A DNA stretch of 64,000 nucleotides, taken from Brucella pituitosa. Its GTDB lineage: Bacteria > Pseudomonadota > Alphaproteobacteria > Rhizobiales > Rhizobiaceae. Under the pieces are notes generated by a model that saw only the letters and a list, made by a program, of their open reading frames with translations, ran no database searches and had not been told where the DNA came from. Shown in pieces: positions 35,623 through 45,591 of this stretch (position 1 is the first letter of the stretch; the number at the start of each line of letters is the position of its first letter). The stretch lies in NCBI RefSeq assembly GCF_003049685.1, contig NZ_PYSY02000003.1, positions 62,001 through 126,000 of the forward strand. Direction: 5' to 3'. The position numbers were made by a program, and so were the translations under genes.

Positions 35623-37482
35623 TCAGGATCCAATCACGAGCACCGCGCTCAAAAGAGTTCGACCCGGCATTGACGTAAGCTCGATCCTTCCCCCAACGCG
35701 CGCCATACGCGTAGACATGCTGCGCATGCCAATACTGATATTGGCCTGGTGCACGGCCTCGACATCGAAGCCAATGCCATTGTCTTCGACATGCAGTACG
35801 AGTGTGTCACGAGAACTCTGGACCAATGACAATGTCACTATTCTTGCGCGGCTGTGCTTTATGACATTGGTCAATGCTTCCTCAACAATTCGGGTCAGCG
35901 CCAAACATTGTAACGTGTTGGGAGGATTGAGCCACTGACCTGGAAACACCCATTCGGACTTTATGCCAAGTTCATCAAAAAGTGCCGTGAACCGGTGTCG
36001 TAAAGGAGCTATCCATTCCAATGGAGTGGCTGGAACCTTGATGCTGGGGCTGGAATTGCTGTCAATGGTCTGGCGTAGATCGTCGCGGATCAACTTAAGC
36101 ATGGAGACGACCTGTGGCCGGTTGACGGGACCTTGGCCCTGCTCCACCGAAGCCATCATGTGCACGAGTGAACCGCCTATGCCATCGTGAAGGTCGTGTG
36201 CAATATCCAACCTGTCTCTAAGTCTCGTATTGCTCAGTGCCAGAGTATATTCACGCTCAAGGATAGTTGCGAGTTCAGCACGCGCCTTGGCCACATTGTC
36301 CGCCAGTTCAACATTGAACTGTTCTATTCGTCGGACATTATGCGCGTGACGCAATCCCAATATCCCTGATAAACAGAGAGTAATCGCTATATTCGCATAG
36401 GGCAGGATCGAAAATTCACCTGGAATGAATTTAAAAATCAGCAGAAAATCATGCAGGCTTGTCACGAATAAAACCAGCAGGCAAAGAGCGAGCATCAAAT
36501 GTTCGCGCTGGCGCGTATGCAGAGCATAGAGAGGAAATTGCAGGCAATTCGCCAGAAACGCCACAGTTGCCAACAATAAGCTGAGTATCTGTACATAACC
36601 GATAACGTGAACCGGCGCGATAACGAGCGCGATAATCAGGCATGCTGTCGTGCTCCATAGAATACGCTCGTAGCGCTTAAATCGCCTTTCGCCAAAACGC
36701 AGTGTAAATAAGCAAAAACAGGCCACGCATAACAACAAGGCAATTGCGTTTACTTTGGCTGCCGTAAGAGTGTCCGGGAATGGCCAGGGTTTCGTGACAA
36801 GAATATTTGATATGAAAACTACCCAGAATAAGGACGAAAATGCATACCATCCGTATGCAGTCTGATCCCTGCGAACGATCCAGATGCAAAAGAATAAAAT
36901 GCCGATAACGCCCGATACGATGATGTTTGCAACATATAGTGTGCGGTTACGCCACCACAGATTTTCATATTGCTCATAAATTTGTCTGGGCTCACCAAAG
37001 ACGACGGGGCCAAGCCCTAAGGACTGTCCTTCTATGCCGACAACTCTGATCCAGAGTGTATTTATATCCTCATGCAGCCAAGAGTTCTGCAAAAGCCAAT
37101 AGCGGGGCATGTTCCAACTGCGTGAAAGCGGCTCCGTTAATTGCTCATCACTCCAGAGATGGTGGTCGTTGACGTAAACTTCTCCAGCCATAACGACGGA
37201 TCGCAAAAGCAGGGCCACAGGCTTTTTGCTGTCAGCAGTGCAACTTCGTTGCCAGTCGATACGATACCAGACTTCATTAGCCTTGTGAGAATGTCGCCAA
37301 TTCCAATCATCTGGAAGAGTCACATGTTCCCATTGCGAAACCTCTGCCCTACCACCATCAGAAGTAGCCGCAGCCGCTTTGACATCGACTATGCGCACCG
37401 AACATGTTGATGACGTAGAATTCACTTGCGCCCACGCAGGTGTTGAAAAAATGCACAAACACAGAAATAGCAGCCACCTCAC
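35623..37482 (-). CDS. Sensor histidine kinase, 7TM-type, NarL/HisKA_3 class
   Basis: From GTG 37482 this is a 619-residue membrane sensor kinase. The order is: signal sequence (WLLFLCLCIFSTPAWAQ), a periplasmic beta-rich domain of the 7TMR-DISM type to about residue 185, seven hydrophobic segments (about 190-390), a coiled linker, the HisKA_3 box DIAHDLHDGIGGSLVHM with the phospho-accepting His, and the ATPase domain with EEALTNVIKHSRA and DNGIGF. The GTG overlaps the response-regulator stop as GTGA, which fixes a coupled start. It signals to the regulator encoded just upstream; the stimulus is unknown. Confidence 0.87.
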   Translation of the reverse strand: MRWLLFLCLCIFSTPAWAQVNSTSSTCSVRIVDVKAAAATSDGGRAEVSQWEHVTLPDDWNWRHSHKANEVWYRIDWQRSCTADSKKPVALLLRSVVMAGEVYVNDHHLWSDEQLTEPLSRSWNMPRYWLLQNSWLHEDINTLWIRVVGIEGQSLGLGPVVFGEPRQIYEQYENLWWRNRTLYVANIIVSGVIGILFFCIWIVRRDQTAYGWYAFSSLFWVVFISNILVTKPWPFPDTLTAAKVNAIALLLCVACFCLFTLRFGERRFKRYERILWSTTACLIIALVIAPVHVIGYVQILSLLLATVAFLANCLQFPLYALHTRQREHLMLALCLLVLFVTSLHDFLLIFKFIPGEFSILPYANIAITLCLSGILGLRHAHNVRRIEQFNVELADNVAKARAELATILEREYTLALSNTRLRDRLDIAHDLHDGIGGSLVHMMASVEQGQGPVNRPQVVSMLKLIRDDLRQTIDSNSSPSIKVPATPLEWIAPLRHRFTALFDELGIKSEWVFPGQWLNPPNTLQCLALTRIVEEALTNVIKHSRARIVTLSLVQSSRDTLVLHVEDNGIGFDVEAVHQANISIGMRSMSTRMARVGGRIELTSMPGRTLLSAVLVIGS

Positions 37483-38168
37483 GCCAACAATCCGCGCTGT
37501 CTCGCGGTATGGATGGCTCGCGTCCGTGAGGAAACGGCAAGCTTGCGATAAATCCGTTTGATATGGCACTCCACCGTGTACCGTGACAGGCAGAGGCGCT
37601 CTGCAATATCCCTATTGCCAAGTCCTTCGGCCACCAGAAGTAATATCTGGCTCTCGCGCGCAGTCAGCACTTGCATGCCGTCATCGGCCATCCGTTCTGG
37701 CGATTGAGCAGGCAATTCCTCGATAATTCGTTTTGCGACAAATGGATCGATAGGTGCCCCACCGCGCAAAACACTTCTTATTGCGATGGCAACTTCCAGA
37801 TCGTCACGTTCTTTAAGAACATAACCTACAGCGCCTGCCCGCAAGGCAGAAAGAATAACATCCTGCGTACACCATGCCGAAATGACCAGTATAGCCAATC
37901 CCGGATCTGAAGTATGAAGTTCAGAAATCAGATCAATTCCACTGCCATCAGGCAAACCGATATCGACCAAAGCCAGCGCAACTGGCTGATCCGCCATACA
38001 GGCGCGCGCCTCAGCCAGTGAAGCGGCAAAGATAATTGCTTCCAGTTGGTAGCCAAACTGAAGCAGCAGTATTTCGAGCCTGCGTCGTACCACCATATCA
38101 TCTTCAACGAGAAGCACCGGTGCAGGCAACGCGATATCGGCTGCAAGCGCGCTCAGTGGCATCGGCAT
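37479..38168 (-). CDS. Two-component response regulator, NarL/FixJ family
   Basis: A 229-residue regulator with a complete receiver domain: the acidic pair in LLVEDDMVV, the phospho-acceptor Asp in LALVDIGLPDGSG, the Ser in VISAW and the Lys in YVLKERDD. The C-terminal LuxR-type helix-turn-helix reads LTARESQILLLVAEGLGN, RDIAERLCLSRYTVECHI. It overlaps the kinase gene by four bases and forms a two-gene operon. An Omp25/31-like gene lies directly upstream on the same strand and could be a target, which is inference only. Confidence 0.9.
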   Translation of the reverse strand: MPMPLSALAADIALPAPVLLVEDDMVVRRRLEILLLQFGYQLEAIIFAASLAEARACMADQPVALALVDIGLPDGSGIDLISELHTSDPGLAILVISAWCTQDVILSALRAGAVGYVLKERDDLEVAIAIRSVLRGGAPIDPFVAKRIIEELPAQSPERMADDGMQVLTARESQILLLVAEGLGNRDIAERLCLSRYTVECHIKRIYRKLAVSSRTRAIHTARQRGLLA

Positions 38169-38258
38169 CTCCTTTCAGACCAATTACTGGTTTAGAAACT
38201 TCTATTACAACTAAACATCTTTATCTCAAGGAATTTGATAAATAATCTAATACAATTG

Positions 38259-38295
38259 TTGAGGTATCCTCTGGAGAACCCGGACGATACCTCAA
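38259..38295 (-). terminator. Hairpin downstream of the Omp gene
   Basis: TTGAGGTATC at 38259-38268 pairs with GATACCTCAA at 38286-38295, a perfect 10-bp stem with a 17-base loop. On the minus strand it follows the Omp gene stop by about 20 bases and is followed by a T/A-rich stretch, so it is a likely terminator for that gene. Confidence 0.6.
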
Positions 38296-38316
38296 GCCGT
38301 TAACTTTTGACGTGTT

Positions 38317-39024
38317 TTAGAATTTGTATGCTACGCCAAGTCGAATTTCGTTTGTCTTGAATTTGTTATGGACGGAATCGAAACCGAAATCGTCGTCACC
38401 GGCACTGAAGGACTTTTTGCCATAATCCGTATAACGGTATTCAAGTCGCAGGATTACATTATCGGTTGCGGCATAATCAACACCGGCACCGATCGTCCAA
38501 CCCGTCAAAGTCTTGCTTTGCGAGGCGCTGATACTATCGATCCCATCGGTGAGGGAAACAGAATTCTTAACACTGCCGAACGCTACACCACCAGCGATAT
38601 AAGGCAGGAAGCGGTCGACCGCGACACCCGCCCGAGCACGCACTGCGCCCGACCAACGAAGCTTGCTTTCAAATGTGGCCGTAAGAAAATCATCGCTTTC
38701 TGAAATGCTGTCTTTCTGATTGTTGAAAGTCAGATCTCCGTCGATACCCAGAACCACATTGTTTCCCGTGTCGAAATTATAGCCCGCATAAAGGCCACCG
38801 AGGAAACCATCAGGCTTCAGAGAAATGGACTCTTCGCCATCACCGAGCCTCGACTTGCCCCAACCATAACCGACTTGACCGCCGATATAACTGCCTGACC
38901 ATGAAAAAACAGGAGCCGCAATCGCTGGCGTCGGTTCTTGTGAGAGAATAGCATCGGCGGCATTCGCAACGCCTGCACTCGAAAGTGCGATGCCAGATGC
39001 GATAAGAAGTGATCTCAGATTCAT
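38317..39024 (-). CDS. Outer membrane beta-barrel protein, Omp25/Omp31 family
   Basis: A 235-residue outer membrane protein. The signal peptide is residues 1-22 (ends SAGVANAADA). The family start SWSGSYIGGQVGYGWG follows, then alternating beta strands including GGLYAGYNFD, GAVRARAGVAVDRFLPYIAGG, LEYRYTDYGKKSF and the final EIRLGVAYKF ending in Phe, the barrel-assembly signature. Length and pattern match the eight-stranded Omp25/Omp31 proteins of Brucella and relatives. ATG 39024 has GGAG a few bases upstream; the frame extends to 39087 without a site. Confidence 0.9.
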   Translation of the reverse strand: MNLRSLLIASGIALSSAGVANAADAILSQEPTPAIAAPVFSWSGSYIGGQVGYGWGKSRLGDGEESISLKPDGFLGGLYAGYNFDTGNNVVLGIDGDLTFNNQKDSISESDDFLTATFESKLRWSGAVRARAGVAVDRFLPYIAGGVAFGSVKNSVSLTDGIDSISASQSKTLTGWTIGAGVDYAATDNVILRLEYRYTDYGKKSFSAGDDDFGFDSVHNKFKTNEIRLGVAYKF

Positions 39025-39233
39025 ATTGTTTCTCCAATAATACCCGCAGGCTGGAGAACCAAGTAAAATTAGCAGGACCTGCTGCATATCCCTGAATTCA
39101 GGTATTTTGGGCGTCCTACCTTTATGTGCAGTCTATGGGATCTCATAAAATACCAAGTTTCAGTGATATCTAATTTTCATATTCCCGATCAAATCACCGC
39201 TGGGCAATGCATGAATTAAAGGTGGGGTTGAGC

Positions 39234-40202
39234 ATGGGGCGTCATATTTGTGTTTCCGTGGCAACGCGAGACAGGCCAAAGATGTTAGCTAGTTTGCTGG
39301 CTTCATTAAGGGATATGACGCTCCCAGCAATGGATAAGGTTTCTTTCCTGATCGTCGAAAATAAGGACTATTGTTCGTTAGACGAGATCGTGGATCAATT
39401 CCGCTCCTCTGTCACAGATACCGAAATTGCCTATTTCAACCAAGGTAAACCTGGCATATGCGCTGTCAGAAACTTTGCTCTGAATTACACGGTCGACAAA
39501 GGTTATGACTTTCTGGTCTACGTTGATGATGACGAGCAAGTACACAAAGACTGGCTTATCAATTTGCTTGCCGAGCGCGACAGGCTTGATCTCGATATAG
39601 TCGGATCGCCAGTTCGTCCTATCCCTTTTGGGAAGGATTTGAGCCTTATGCAGAAGATCGTATGGTCTGGTATAAAACACAGCAGTATGAAATCGGAACG
39701 CAAATGCAAAACAAAAGCGCTGTCTGGTCAGGGCCATACTATAAAAATAGCAACGGGAAGCTGGATGGGGCGCTTAAGCTTTTTCCGGGAAACAGGCCTT
39801 CGCTTCGATCAAAGATTTGATCTCTCCGGTGGAGAAGACTGGAACCTGTGGGCGACAGCCAAGAGCCTGGGTGCCGAAACCGGCTGGGCGCACGATGCTA
39901 TTGTGTACGAAACCGTTCCTGCGTCACGCCTCACCCTTGCGTATCACTTCCGACGCAATCGCGATCATAACATCACCGAATTCTCAGCACGTTACAGAGA
40001 AAACCCCGTGAAGACCGTCAGAGGACTACCCATCAAATTAACTGGCAGGACATTGAAATTCTTCGGCGCAGTTTGTGCTATCCCATTTCTTGGGAGCCGG
40101 GGACTTGTTTCGTCGGCCGCAGCTCTGGGCGGCCTCATAGGGCAAATACAAGGGTGCTGTGGCGTGAATTCCGAACATTATCAAACAACGACAGGATTTT
40201 AG
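39234..40202 (+). CDS. Glycosyltransferase family 2
   Basis: A 322-residue GT2 protein with HICVSVATRDRPKMLASLL at the start, LIVENKD, the metal motif VYVDDDEQVHKDW near residue 105, and LSGGEDWNLWATA near residue 200. ATG 39234 is preferred (GGTGGGG upstream) over ATG 39207. It stands alone, between an Omp gene and an IS relic, away from the polysaccharide locus, so its acceptor cannot be told. It may be a leftover of a larger cluster or may serve the lipopolysaccharide. Confidence 0.8.
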   Translation: MGRHICVSVATRDRPKMLASLLASLRDMTLPAMDKVSFLIVENKDYCSLDEIVDQFRSSVTDTEIAYFNQGKPGICAVRNFALNYTVDKGYDFLVYVDDDEQVHKDWLINLLAERDRLDLDIVGSPVRPIPFGKDLSLMQKIVWSGIKHSSMKSERKCKTKALSGQGHTIKIATGSWMGRLSFFRETGLRFDQRFDLSGGEDWNLWATAKSLGAETGWAHDAIVYETVPASRLTLAYHFRRNRDHNITEFSARYRENPVKTVRGLPIKLTGRTLKFFGAVCAIPFLGSRGLVSSAAALGGLIGQIQGCCGVNSEHYQTTTGF

Positions 40203-40289
40203 CCAAGCCTCAAGCCTATCTCCCTTGTATCAGGCCGCGACAACTTATTTTCATGATCGGTGATACCTTGACCGTTACCAGTCGTTGCA

Positions 40290-40730
40290 CTGAACCCCAA
40301 GATTAGACCGCCAGAAATCAGGATTTTCCAGCCCTTATGCCAGTGGCGTTCCGGTTACGCCACCGGGATTGTGCAAGCCAATCGGGACGATATATCCGAT
40401 TGTCAAATAAGGATGATCCTCATTGTAGTCTCTGCGCAAACTCTCCAATTTTTCGCGCACCTCTTCCTGCGTTAAGAATTAATGTGCATTCAAACACCCT
40501 GCACCAAGCTTGCTATTGAAGGCTTCACTAAACCCGTCGCCGTGGGCCCTCCTGGTCTGGAAAAGCCCAGAGTGATCTTATTGGCGGTCCTCACACGGCT
40601 TGGCCTTGATACGACGTTTCGGACGTCTATGCCTGAACTAAAGTCCTAACTCTTTGTAAAGTCTACGTGTCCGCTTTATGTTGATTGACTGGACTTCTCT
40701 CAGCAGAATGTAGGCAGTTGTTTCCCGCAC
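40290..40730 (-). pseudogene. IS3-family transposase OrfB remnant
   Basis: The minus strand carries scattered pieces typical of the C-terminal part of IS3-family OrfB: TRRLYKELGL, RPKRRIKAKP, AFNSKLGAGCLNAH and FLTQEEVREKLESLRRDYNE followed by HPYLTIGYIVP. Stops and frame changes separate them, and the catalytic DDE core is missing. No terminal repeats were found. The rest of 40203-41056 holds nothing else I can name. Confidence 0.72.
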
Positions 40731-40996
40731 ACCTTGATCGCAATCTTTTTGCCAATTTAAAAACGCATCCGCACGGAGCCGACAGCAATACCCTAAGCTT
40801 GGGAAGGACCTGCCGCCGCGCGGACTTCACCAATGACGAAAAGCCGCTCCCAAGTGCTTTGACCTGAGTGTTGATTGACATAAGTCTCTGATTTGAGGTC
40901 CAGCGCAGATCGTTTATACCGCTTGATATCCAGAGAATGATGCTCATGTATCTGACGATCCATGAACATTCTGAAACGAATGCAACACCAAATAAC

Positions 40997-41032
40997 AAAG
41001 CCTGCCATCCGAACTGCCAGATGACAGGCTTT
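40997..41032 (-). terminator. Terminator of the autotransporter gene
   Basis: AAAGCCTGCCATC at 40997-41009 pairs with GATGACAGGCTTT at 41020-41032 with a single mismatch and a 10-base loop. It lies 25 bases past the autotransporter stop on the minus strand and is followed by a T-containing tract. Confidence 0.72.
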
Positions 41033-41056
41033 TATAGCTATGAGCAGTACGTTAAA

Positions 41057-44000
41057 CTACCACTTCATTTTGAAGCCGACAGTACCTTTGACAATATAGC
41101 TGTCTGCAAAATGGTTGAGCGACGTGCTGACCGAGCCTTCGCCATAAACAGCATAGGCATTGTCGCTCCATGCATAGGTACCACCGGCACCAAGGCCTGC
41201 CCATGTTCTGTCTTCATCATTGGCAAGCTTCACATCTGCAACATTGATTTTGCTATTGCCGGAGAGCTCCTGATAGAGATTAGCAATACCATAAACCTGA
41301 GTATTTACAGCGCGTCCGTCATCACCCTTCCAGCCATTGCGATAATTGGCAGCAAGACCGAGACGCGCTGTCAGGCTGTCGCCGTCGTTCTTGTCAACTT
41401 GCGTGCCATAGCTGTCCCTGAAGCTGTCGAAATCGAGCGACGACCACATCAGTTGTGCCTGCGGTGTCAGCGACCAGTTGTTATTCACGGCAAAAGTCTG
41501 TCCGGATTCAATGCTGAGCGCATAGCCGAAGGCATTATGTCCGTTTGTGAAGCTGTTCACATCATCGATCTTCAGATCACTATCATACCAGTTGGCCTGT
41601 GCCTGACCGTCAACGTAGAAACCATTGCTGCCATACCATGTGAGCGTGCCGCCCAGACCCCAGCTCTGTGTTTTGATTGTGCCGTCACCGGCAAAAGCTG
41701 TGACATTATTCTGTGCATTGCCATATTGACCGGTAATACCGCCGATCAGCCTGCCCTTGTCACTTTCATAGAACTGACCATCAACACCGCTTTGCATAAC
41801 ATATGTATTAATGTCCTGTTGCAGACGACCTGATGAGCTGTTGTTTTTGAGGGAGCTGTGCGCACCTTCGATACGACCCCAGATAGCGCGGTTTGCACCA
41901 CCGTTTTCGCCGCCGGCAGCGACAGGTGTGCCATCCTGATAACGCTCACCGACGCGCTGCTGTAAAGTCGGCAGCTTGTTCAGCGATTGTAGGGTGGTCA
42001 TATAACTCTGATAAACCGGAACGGCTGCACTATAGCGCGGAGTGGTTTCATTACTGCCGCCATTATTATTACCGTTGCCGTTACCATTACCATTGCCGCT
42101 ATCGACAGGGGCGGTCTTATAAACCTCACTGACCAGATACCAGTCTCCATCAGCCGGGTCGCTTTTGGCATTCTTAAGTAGCTCATAGGCATAGGCACCA
42201 CCGATGACGACCTTTTTGCCGTCTTTGGTCGTGTAATCGCTGACGAGAGCGAAAGTACCGTCAGACTGACCGCCGACTTCAATAATCTTGATGCCTTTGT
42301 CTGTCTGCGCACCAAGACCGTCGCGGTTGATAAGTTTTACATCCGTATCGCCGGAACTGTTGCCGGTAATGACCAGCTTGTCGGTCGCAGATGTATCGTC
42401 GCCAAGCACAGTCTCGATTTCAAGCAACCCACCATTGCCGGTGTAGTCGCCGTCAATTGTCAGCGTACCGAGGGATGCATTGCCCGCTGCAATCACACCG
42501 CCTTTGGACAAAACAGTATCACCGATTGTGCCGATACCCTGCAAGCGTCCGCCGGAAACATCCATTGTGCCTCCGAGCTTGTGATCTACGGCCAGAATAC
42601 CGGATTGCACGAGAGTTTGACCAGTGAAAGCTGTCTGATCAGTTGTCAACGTGGTTTTGCCGGAGCCGATGTGGCTGAGTGTGCCATTACCTTCCAGCAC
42701 CGTGCTGAAGGCATAATCGCTGTCAGTATGATTGAAGTTGAGTGCGCCATTGCCCGCACCGAACTTGATGGTGCCAGCTTCAATCGTGCCTGCGCCTGTT
42801 GCTGCCTGTCCTGTTTCACCACCAATATTGATAATACCGGCACTGCCAGCGGTTGTGGCGACGTTGATTATGCCTGCACCGGATGCAGCATTCACCTTGC
42901 CTTGATTGGCGACTGTGAGTGTCCCGTTCTTAACGCCGGCACCATTGCCGCCACCAACAATAAACGAATTGGCTGTCGTTTGTGTCGTATTGAGTGCTGA
43001 GCCCGCTCCGGAAACCAGAATGGTACCGATTGCATCATTGGTGACAGCGCGATCATACGATCCGACACGCATCCCACCTGCTGTTACCACGCCGCCGTTC
43101 AGAATGCTCAGTGAACCACGCGTCAACAGAAACGGGTTGGTAACGGTCATGACCGATCCTGCATCCGAAACCAGAATGTCGGCTGATCCGCCCAAATCTT
43201 GTAGGCCACTGGCCGCAGCGTTTAGGGATGCATATACACCGACCTGCATGGCACTCGCGGATAAGGAACCGCCACCTGTTACATTAATCGTAGCGTGCCC
43301 ACGCGATATCCGAAGTGCATTTGTTTCGTAAGCGGAATTTGCACCTGTGACATTGACGGTGCCCTTGGTACCGGCTGTAATAACCATAGTTGTGCCGAGA
43401 GTGGAAACGAATTTCCCACCATTCTCGACATTCAAGGTTGCTTCGTCGGCACTTTCAATCAAGGCACCGCCTTTTTCTGTGACGACGGTTCCGGCTCCCG
43501 TAACAGTGATGGTTCTACCACCATCAAATAATGCAGTGCTCAGTGCACCCGTACCAGAGCCCTTTGACGTATCATAGGTGAACTGGGCTCCGTCTTTGAA
43601 AATGAGGTCGCCGTCTGTTGTTTTCAGAGACCAGAAAACTGCACTCGGGCCGCCCGTTATGTTGAGCGTTCCGCCACCATTCTTGACAATAGCACCACTA
43701 AAGCCATTCACACCCTGCGTGCGGATGGAGCCATCAATTGTGAGCTCCGAACCGGTTGCGACATTGAGCGCCAGATTGCCGACTGATGAGGTGAGCGTAT
43801 TGCCTGCCGTTTCAATACGCAGATTGGTTGTCACTTGCGGCAGAGAACCCGGCGCGATCGTGAAACTGCCAACCATCGTGATGGTTGAATTTGTATCCCC
43901 GCTGGCATTGGCCTGATTGATAGCTGCCACCAGTTCAGTCTCATTTGATGCAGTAAAGTTAGCTGCATTTGCAGCACCGGTCAGACTGAGTGCAATTGCA

Positions 44001-44092
44001 GTCCCTGCCAATGCCAGAGTTCGGTGAGAGACGCTTGATCGGAAATTTCCAGACCGCGTATGAACTAATAACTGAGTCAGATTCATGTACAT
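41057..44092 (-). CDS. Autotransporter (type Va) outer membrane protein
   Basis: About 1011 residues. An extended signal peptide (about 45 residues, ALAGTAIALSLTGAANAA) precedes a long Gly/Ala/Thr/Asn-rich passenger of beta-helix type with repeated GT-x-x-V-x-G motifs. A flexible GNGNGNGNNNGG linker lies near residue 665. The C-terminal beta-barrel domain of about 280 residues ends VKGTVGFKMKW with an aromatic final residue. ATG 44092 is chosen because GGGAG lies five bases upstream; 44086 and 44110 are alternatives. The passenger may act in adhesion or aggregation, but its ligand is unknown. A broken paralogue of its barrel lies at 32633. Confidence 0.88.
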   Translation of the reverse strand: MYMNLTQLLVHTRSGNFRSSVSHRTLALAGTAIALSLTGAANAANFTASNETELVAAINQANASGDTNSTITMVGSFTIAPGSLPQVTTNLRIETAGNTLTSSVGNLALNVATGSELTIDGSIRTQGVNGFSGAIVKNGGGTLNITGGPSAVFWSLKTTDGDLIFKDGAQFTYDTSKGSGTGALSTALFDGGRTITVTGAGTVVTEKGGALIESADEATLNVENGGKFVSTLGTTMVITAGTKGTVNVTGANSAYETNALRISRGHATINVTGGGSLSASAMQVGVYASLNAAASGLQDLGGSADILVSDAGSVMTVTNPFLLTRGSLSILNGGVVTAGGMRVGSYDRAVTNDAIGTILVSGAGSALNTTQTTANSFIVGGGNGAGVKNGTLTVANQGKVNAASGAGIINVATTAGSAGIINIGGETGQAATGAGTIEAGTIKFGAGNGALNFNHTDSDYAFSTVLEGNGTLSHIGSGKTTLTTDQTAFTGQTLVQSGILAVDHKLGGTMDVSGGRLQGIGTIGDTVLSKGGVIAAGNASLGTLTIDGDYTGNGGLLEIETVLGDDTSATDKLVITGNSSGDTDVKLINRDGLGAQTDKGIKIIEVGGQSDGTFALVSDYTTKDGKKVVIGGAYAYELLKNAKSDPADGDWYLVSEVYKTAPVDSGNGNGNGNGNNNGGSNETTPRYSAAVPVYQSYMTTLQSLNKLPTLQQRVGERYQDGTPVAAGGENGGANRAIWGRIEGAHSSLKNNSSSGRLQQDINTYVMQSGVDGQFYESDKGRLIGGITGQYGNAQNNVTAFAGDGTIKTQSWGLGGTLTWYGSNGFYVDGQAQANWYDSDLKIDDVNSFTNGHNAFGYALSIESGQTFAVNNNWSLTPQAQLMWSSLDFDSFRDSYGTQVDKNDGDSLTARLGLAANYRNGWKGDDGRAVNTQVYGIANLYQELSGNSKINVADVKLANDEDRTWAGLGAGGTYAWSDNAYAVYGEGSVSTSLNHFADSYIVKGTVGFKMKW

Positions 44093-44714
44093 AAAATCTC
44101 CCGCCCGCACCTCGTTGAGGAACAGGTTGCATTCATCAGAACAAGCTTCACAACTGACATAACCAGCAGCGCAAGACTCTGCCGAATTGCCCCCTTGGAA
44201 TCACGGCAAGTATTATTAATCAAAAGAATAATTATCAAGTAAAATCAAATGTTCACTGCGATATTTTAATAGAATGTCGTACTTTTCTTATAATTACGAT
44301 TAGCTAATATAAAGAGAAAGTTAAAATATGGCTGATTAAAACGGCAACGTGATTGACAGGTTTGTTGAAGGAAGCCAAAATAACTTGTCAGCCAAGTATT
44401 TAATAATAATACAATATAAGGAAACTTGAATAAATCTTATCCGTGCACTTGCAATCTATTCCAACCAATACGGGTAAGATTATCAATAAGGATCAGGCGC
44501 CGCAGGCTAAATGTCCGGCAAACGAGGGCTCGACGGGCTTCAGTATTGAGCGCGTGAAATTTGCTCCAGCTTTTCAGTGTCAATCACACGGGGTCTGCTT
44601 CCGTTACGGCTGAAGCGACATGCTGTAATTGAACACAGCACTGCGGTTTCCGCAGTGAAAATCCAACCGCGTAAATGTCAGCAGACCATGGTTATCGTCG
44701 TGTGCGGCAGTCAG
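44093..44714. other. AT-rich intergenic region
   Basis: No gene is seen in these 620 bases. The stretch 44210-44450 is markedly AT-rich, unlike its surroundings. An 8-bp hairpin CACTGCGG/CCGCAGTG lies at 44639-44657, 57 bases past the stop of the secreted-protein gene, and may end its transcript. The AT-rich part presumably holds the autotransporter promoter. Confidence 0.4.
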
Positions 44715-45317
44715 TTACTGTGCACCAGGCAGCCCGTTTGAATAGGCCTCCATTTCAGTTGCAAAAACCCATCCCTGTGGACAGCCGCGATAGTCATTCT
44801 GACTGTCAGGCTGGCAATTAGCCATCGTCTTTTGATAGTTTTCTGGAATTGACCGAGGCTTCTTGCACAGCTCTTCGCCTTTGCATTCCGGGCCGTGATC
44901 CATTGGGAGCGCCATGACATAATATTCTTTATCTGTCACGTTCACCTGAGCGGCCGCTTTGATACAAACCAATTGCTCAGGCGCCAACGGCCCATTTGTT
45001 TTGCCTTCTGTCCCAGTTGTTGCGACATCTTTCCTCAGAGAAACCGCCTTATCGCTTATCCGCCCAAAATAAGCAGCATTCGCGCAGTCACCATAGATCC
45101 GTACGTTGTAATAATCGCCACTTTCAACGTTACCGGCGGTACAATCATTATTGCCATTCGCGTCGCAGCTGATACCAGCAGAGCGCTGAAGTTCGGCGCG
45201 TTGCTCGGCAGAAAGATCTCCCGAATTCGATGACGCGGCCAGAGCTTGAGAAAACAACAGAGGCGTCAGGCTTAAACCAAACGCAATTCTGCAAGACCAT
45301 TTTCTGACGTTTATCAT
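44715..45317 (-). CDS. Secreted cysteine-containing protein of unknown function
   Basis: A 200-residue exported protein that I do not recognise. The signal peptide is residues 1-28 (AFGLSLTPLLFSQALAAS). The mature part has eight cysteines (in GISCDANGNNDCTAGN, GDCANA, LVCIKA, ECKGEELC, NCQPD and GCPQG), an even number consistent with disulfides, and no membrane segment. The start at 45317 follows a GAG-rich stretch. No neighbour is obviously linked. It is probably a periplasmic or secreted protein and might be a lineage-specific one. Confidence 0.7.
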   Translation of the reverse strand: MINVRKWSCRIAFGLSLTPLLFSQALAASSNSGDLSAEQRAELQRSAGISCDANGNNDCTAGNVESGDYYNVRIYGDCANAAYFGRISDKAVSLRKDVATTGTEGKTNGPLAPEQLVCIKAAAQVNVTDKEYYVMALPMDHGPECKGEELCKKPRSIPENYQKTMANCQPDSQNDYRGCPQGWVFATEMEAYSNGLPGAQ

Positions 45318-45591
45318 TCTCGAGCTCCGTAGATATCATTAGCATCAGCAACATGTGGTTGAATTGTTATCGCCACCACATGATGCCCCTTGAGAAAAGA
45401 ATTCCAGCGAACCGAAGTGCTATTTCAGGCAGGCAGAAGATGTACGATATACAATTCAGCATTTTTGACACGAGTGTTTGTTAGCGGCGATATGCTTGCT
45501 CGTCAATTCGGCTTCGAAAACGAGAGCATAGCCATATTCGACATCAAGCTGGCATTCAGAGATGAGTACAATCAAACAATTGGCCGCTTTT

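Noticed and set aside
40937..41833. Open frame of 298 codons on the plus strand
   Set aside because: Antisense to the autotransporter barrel; the translation follows the complement of beta-strand repeats.
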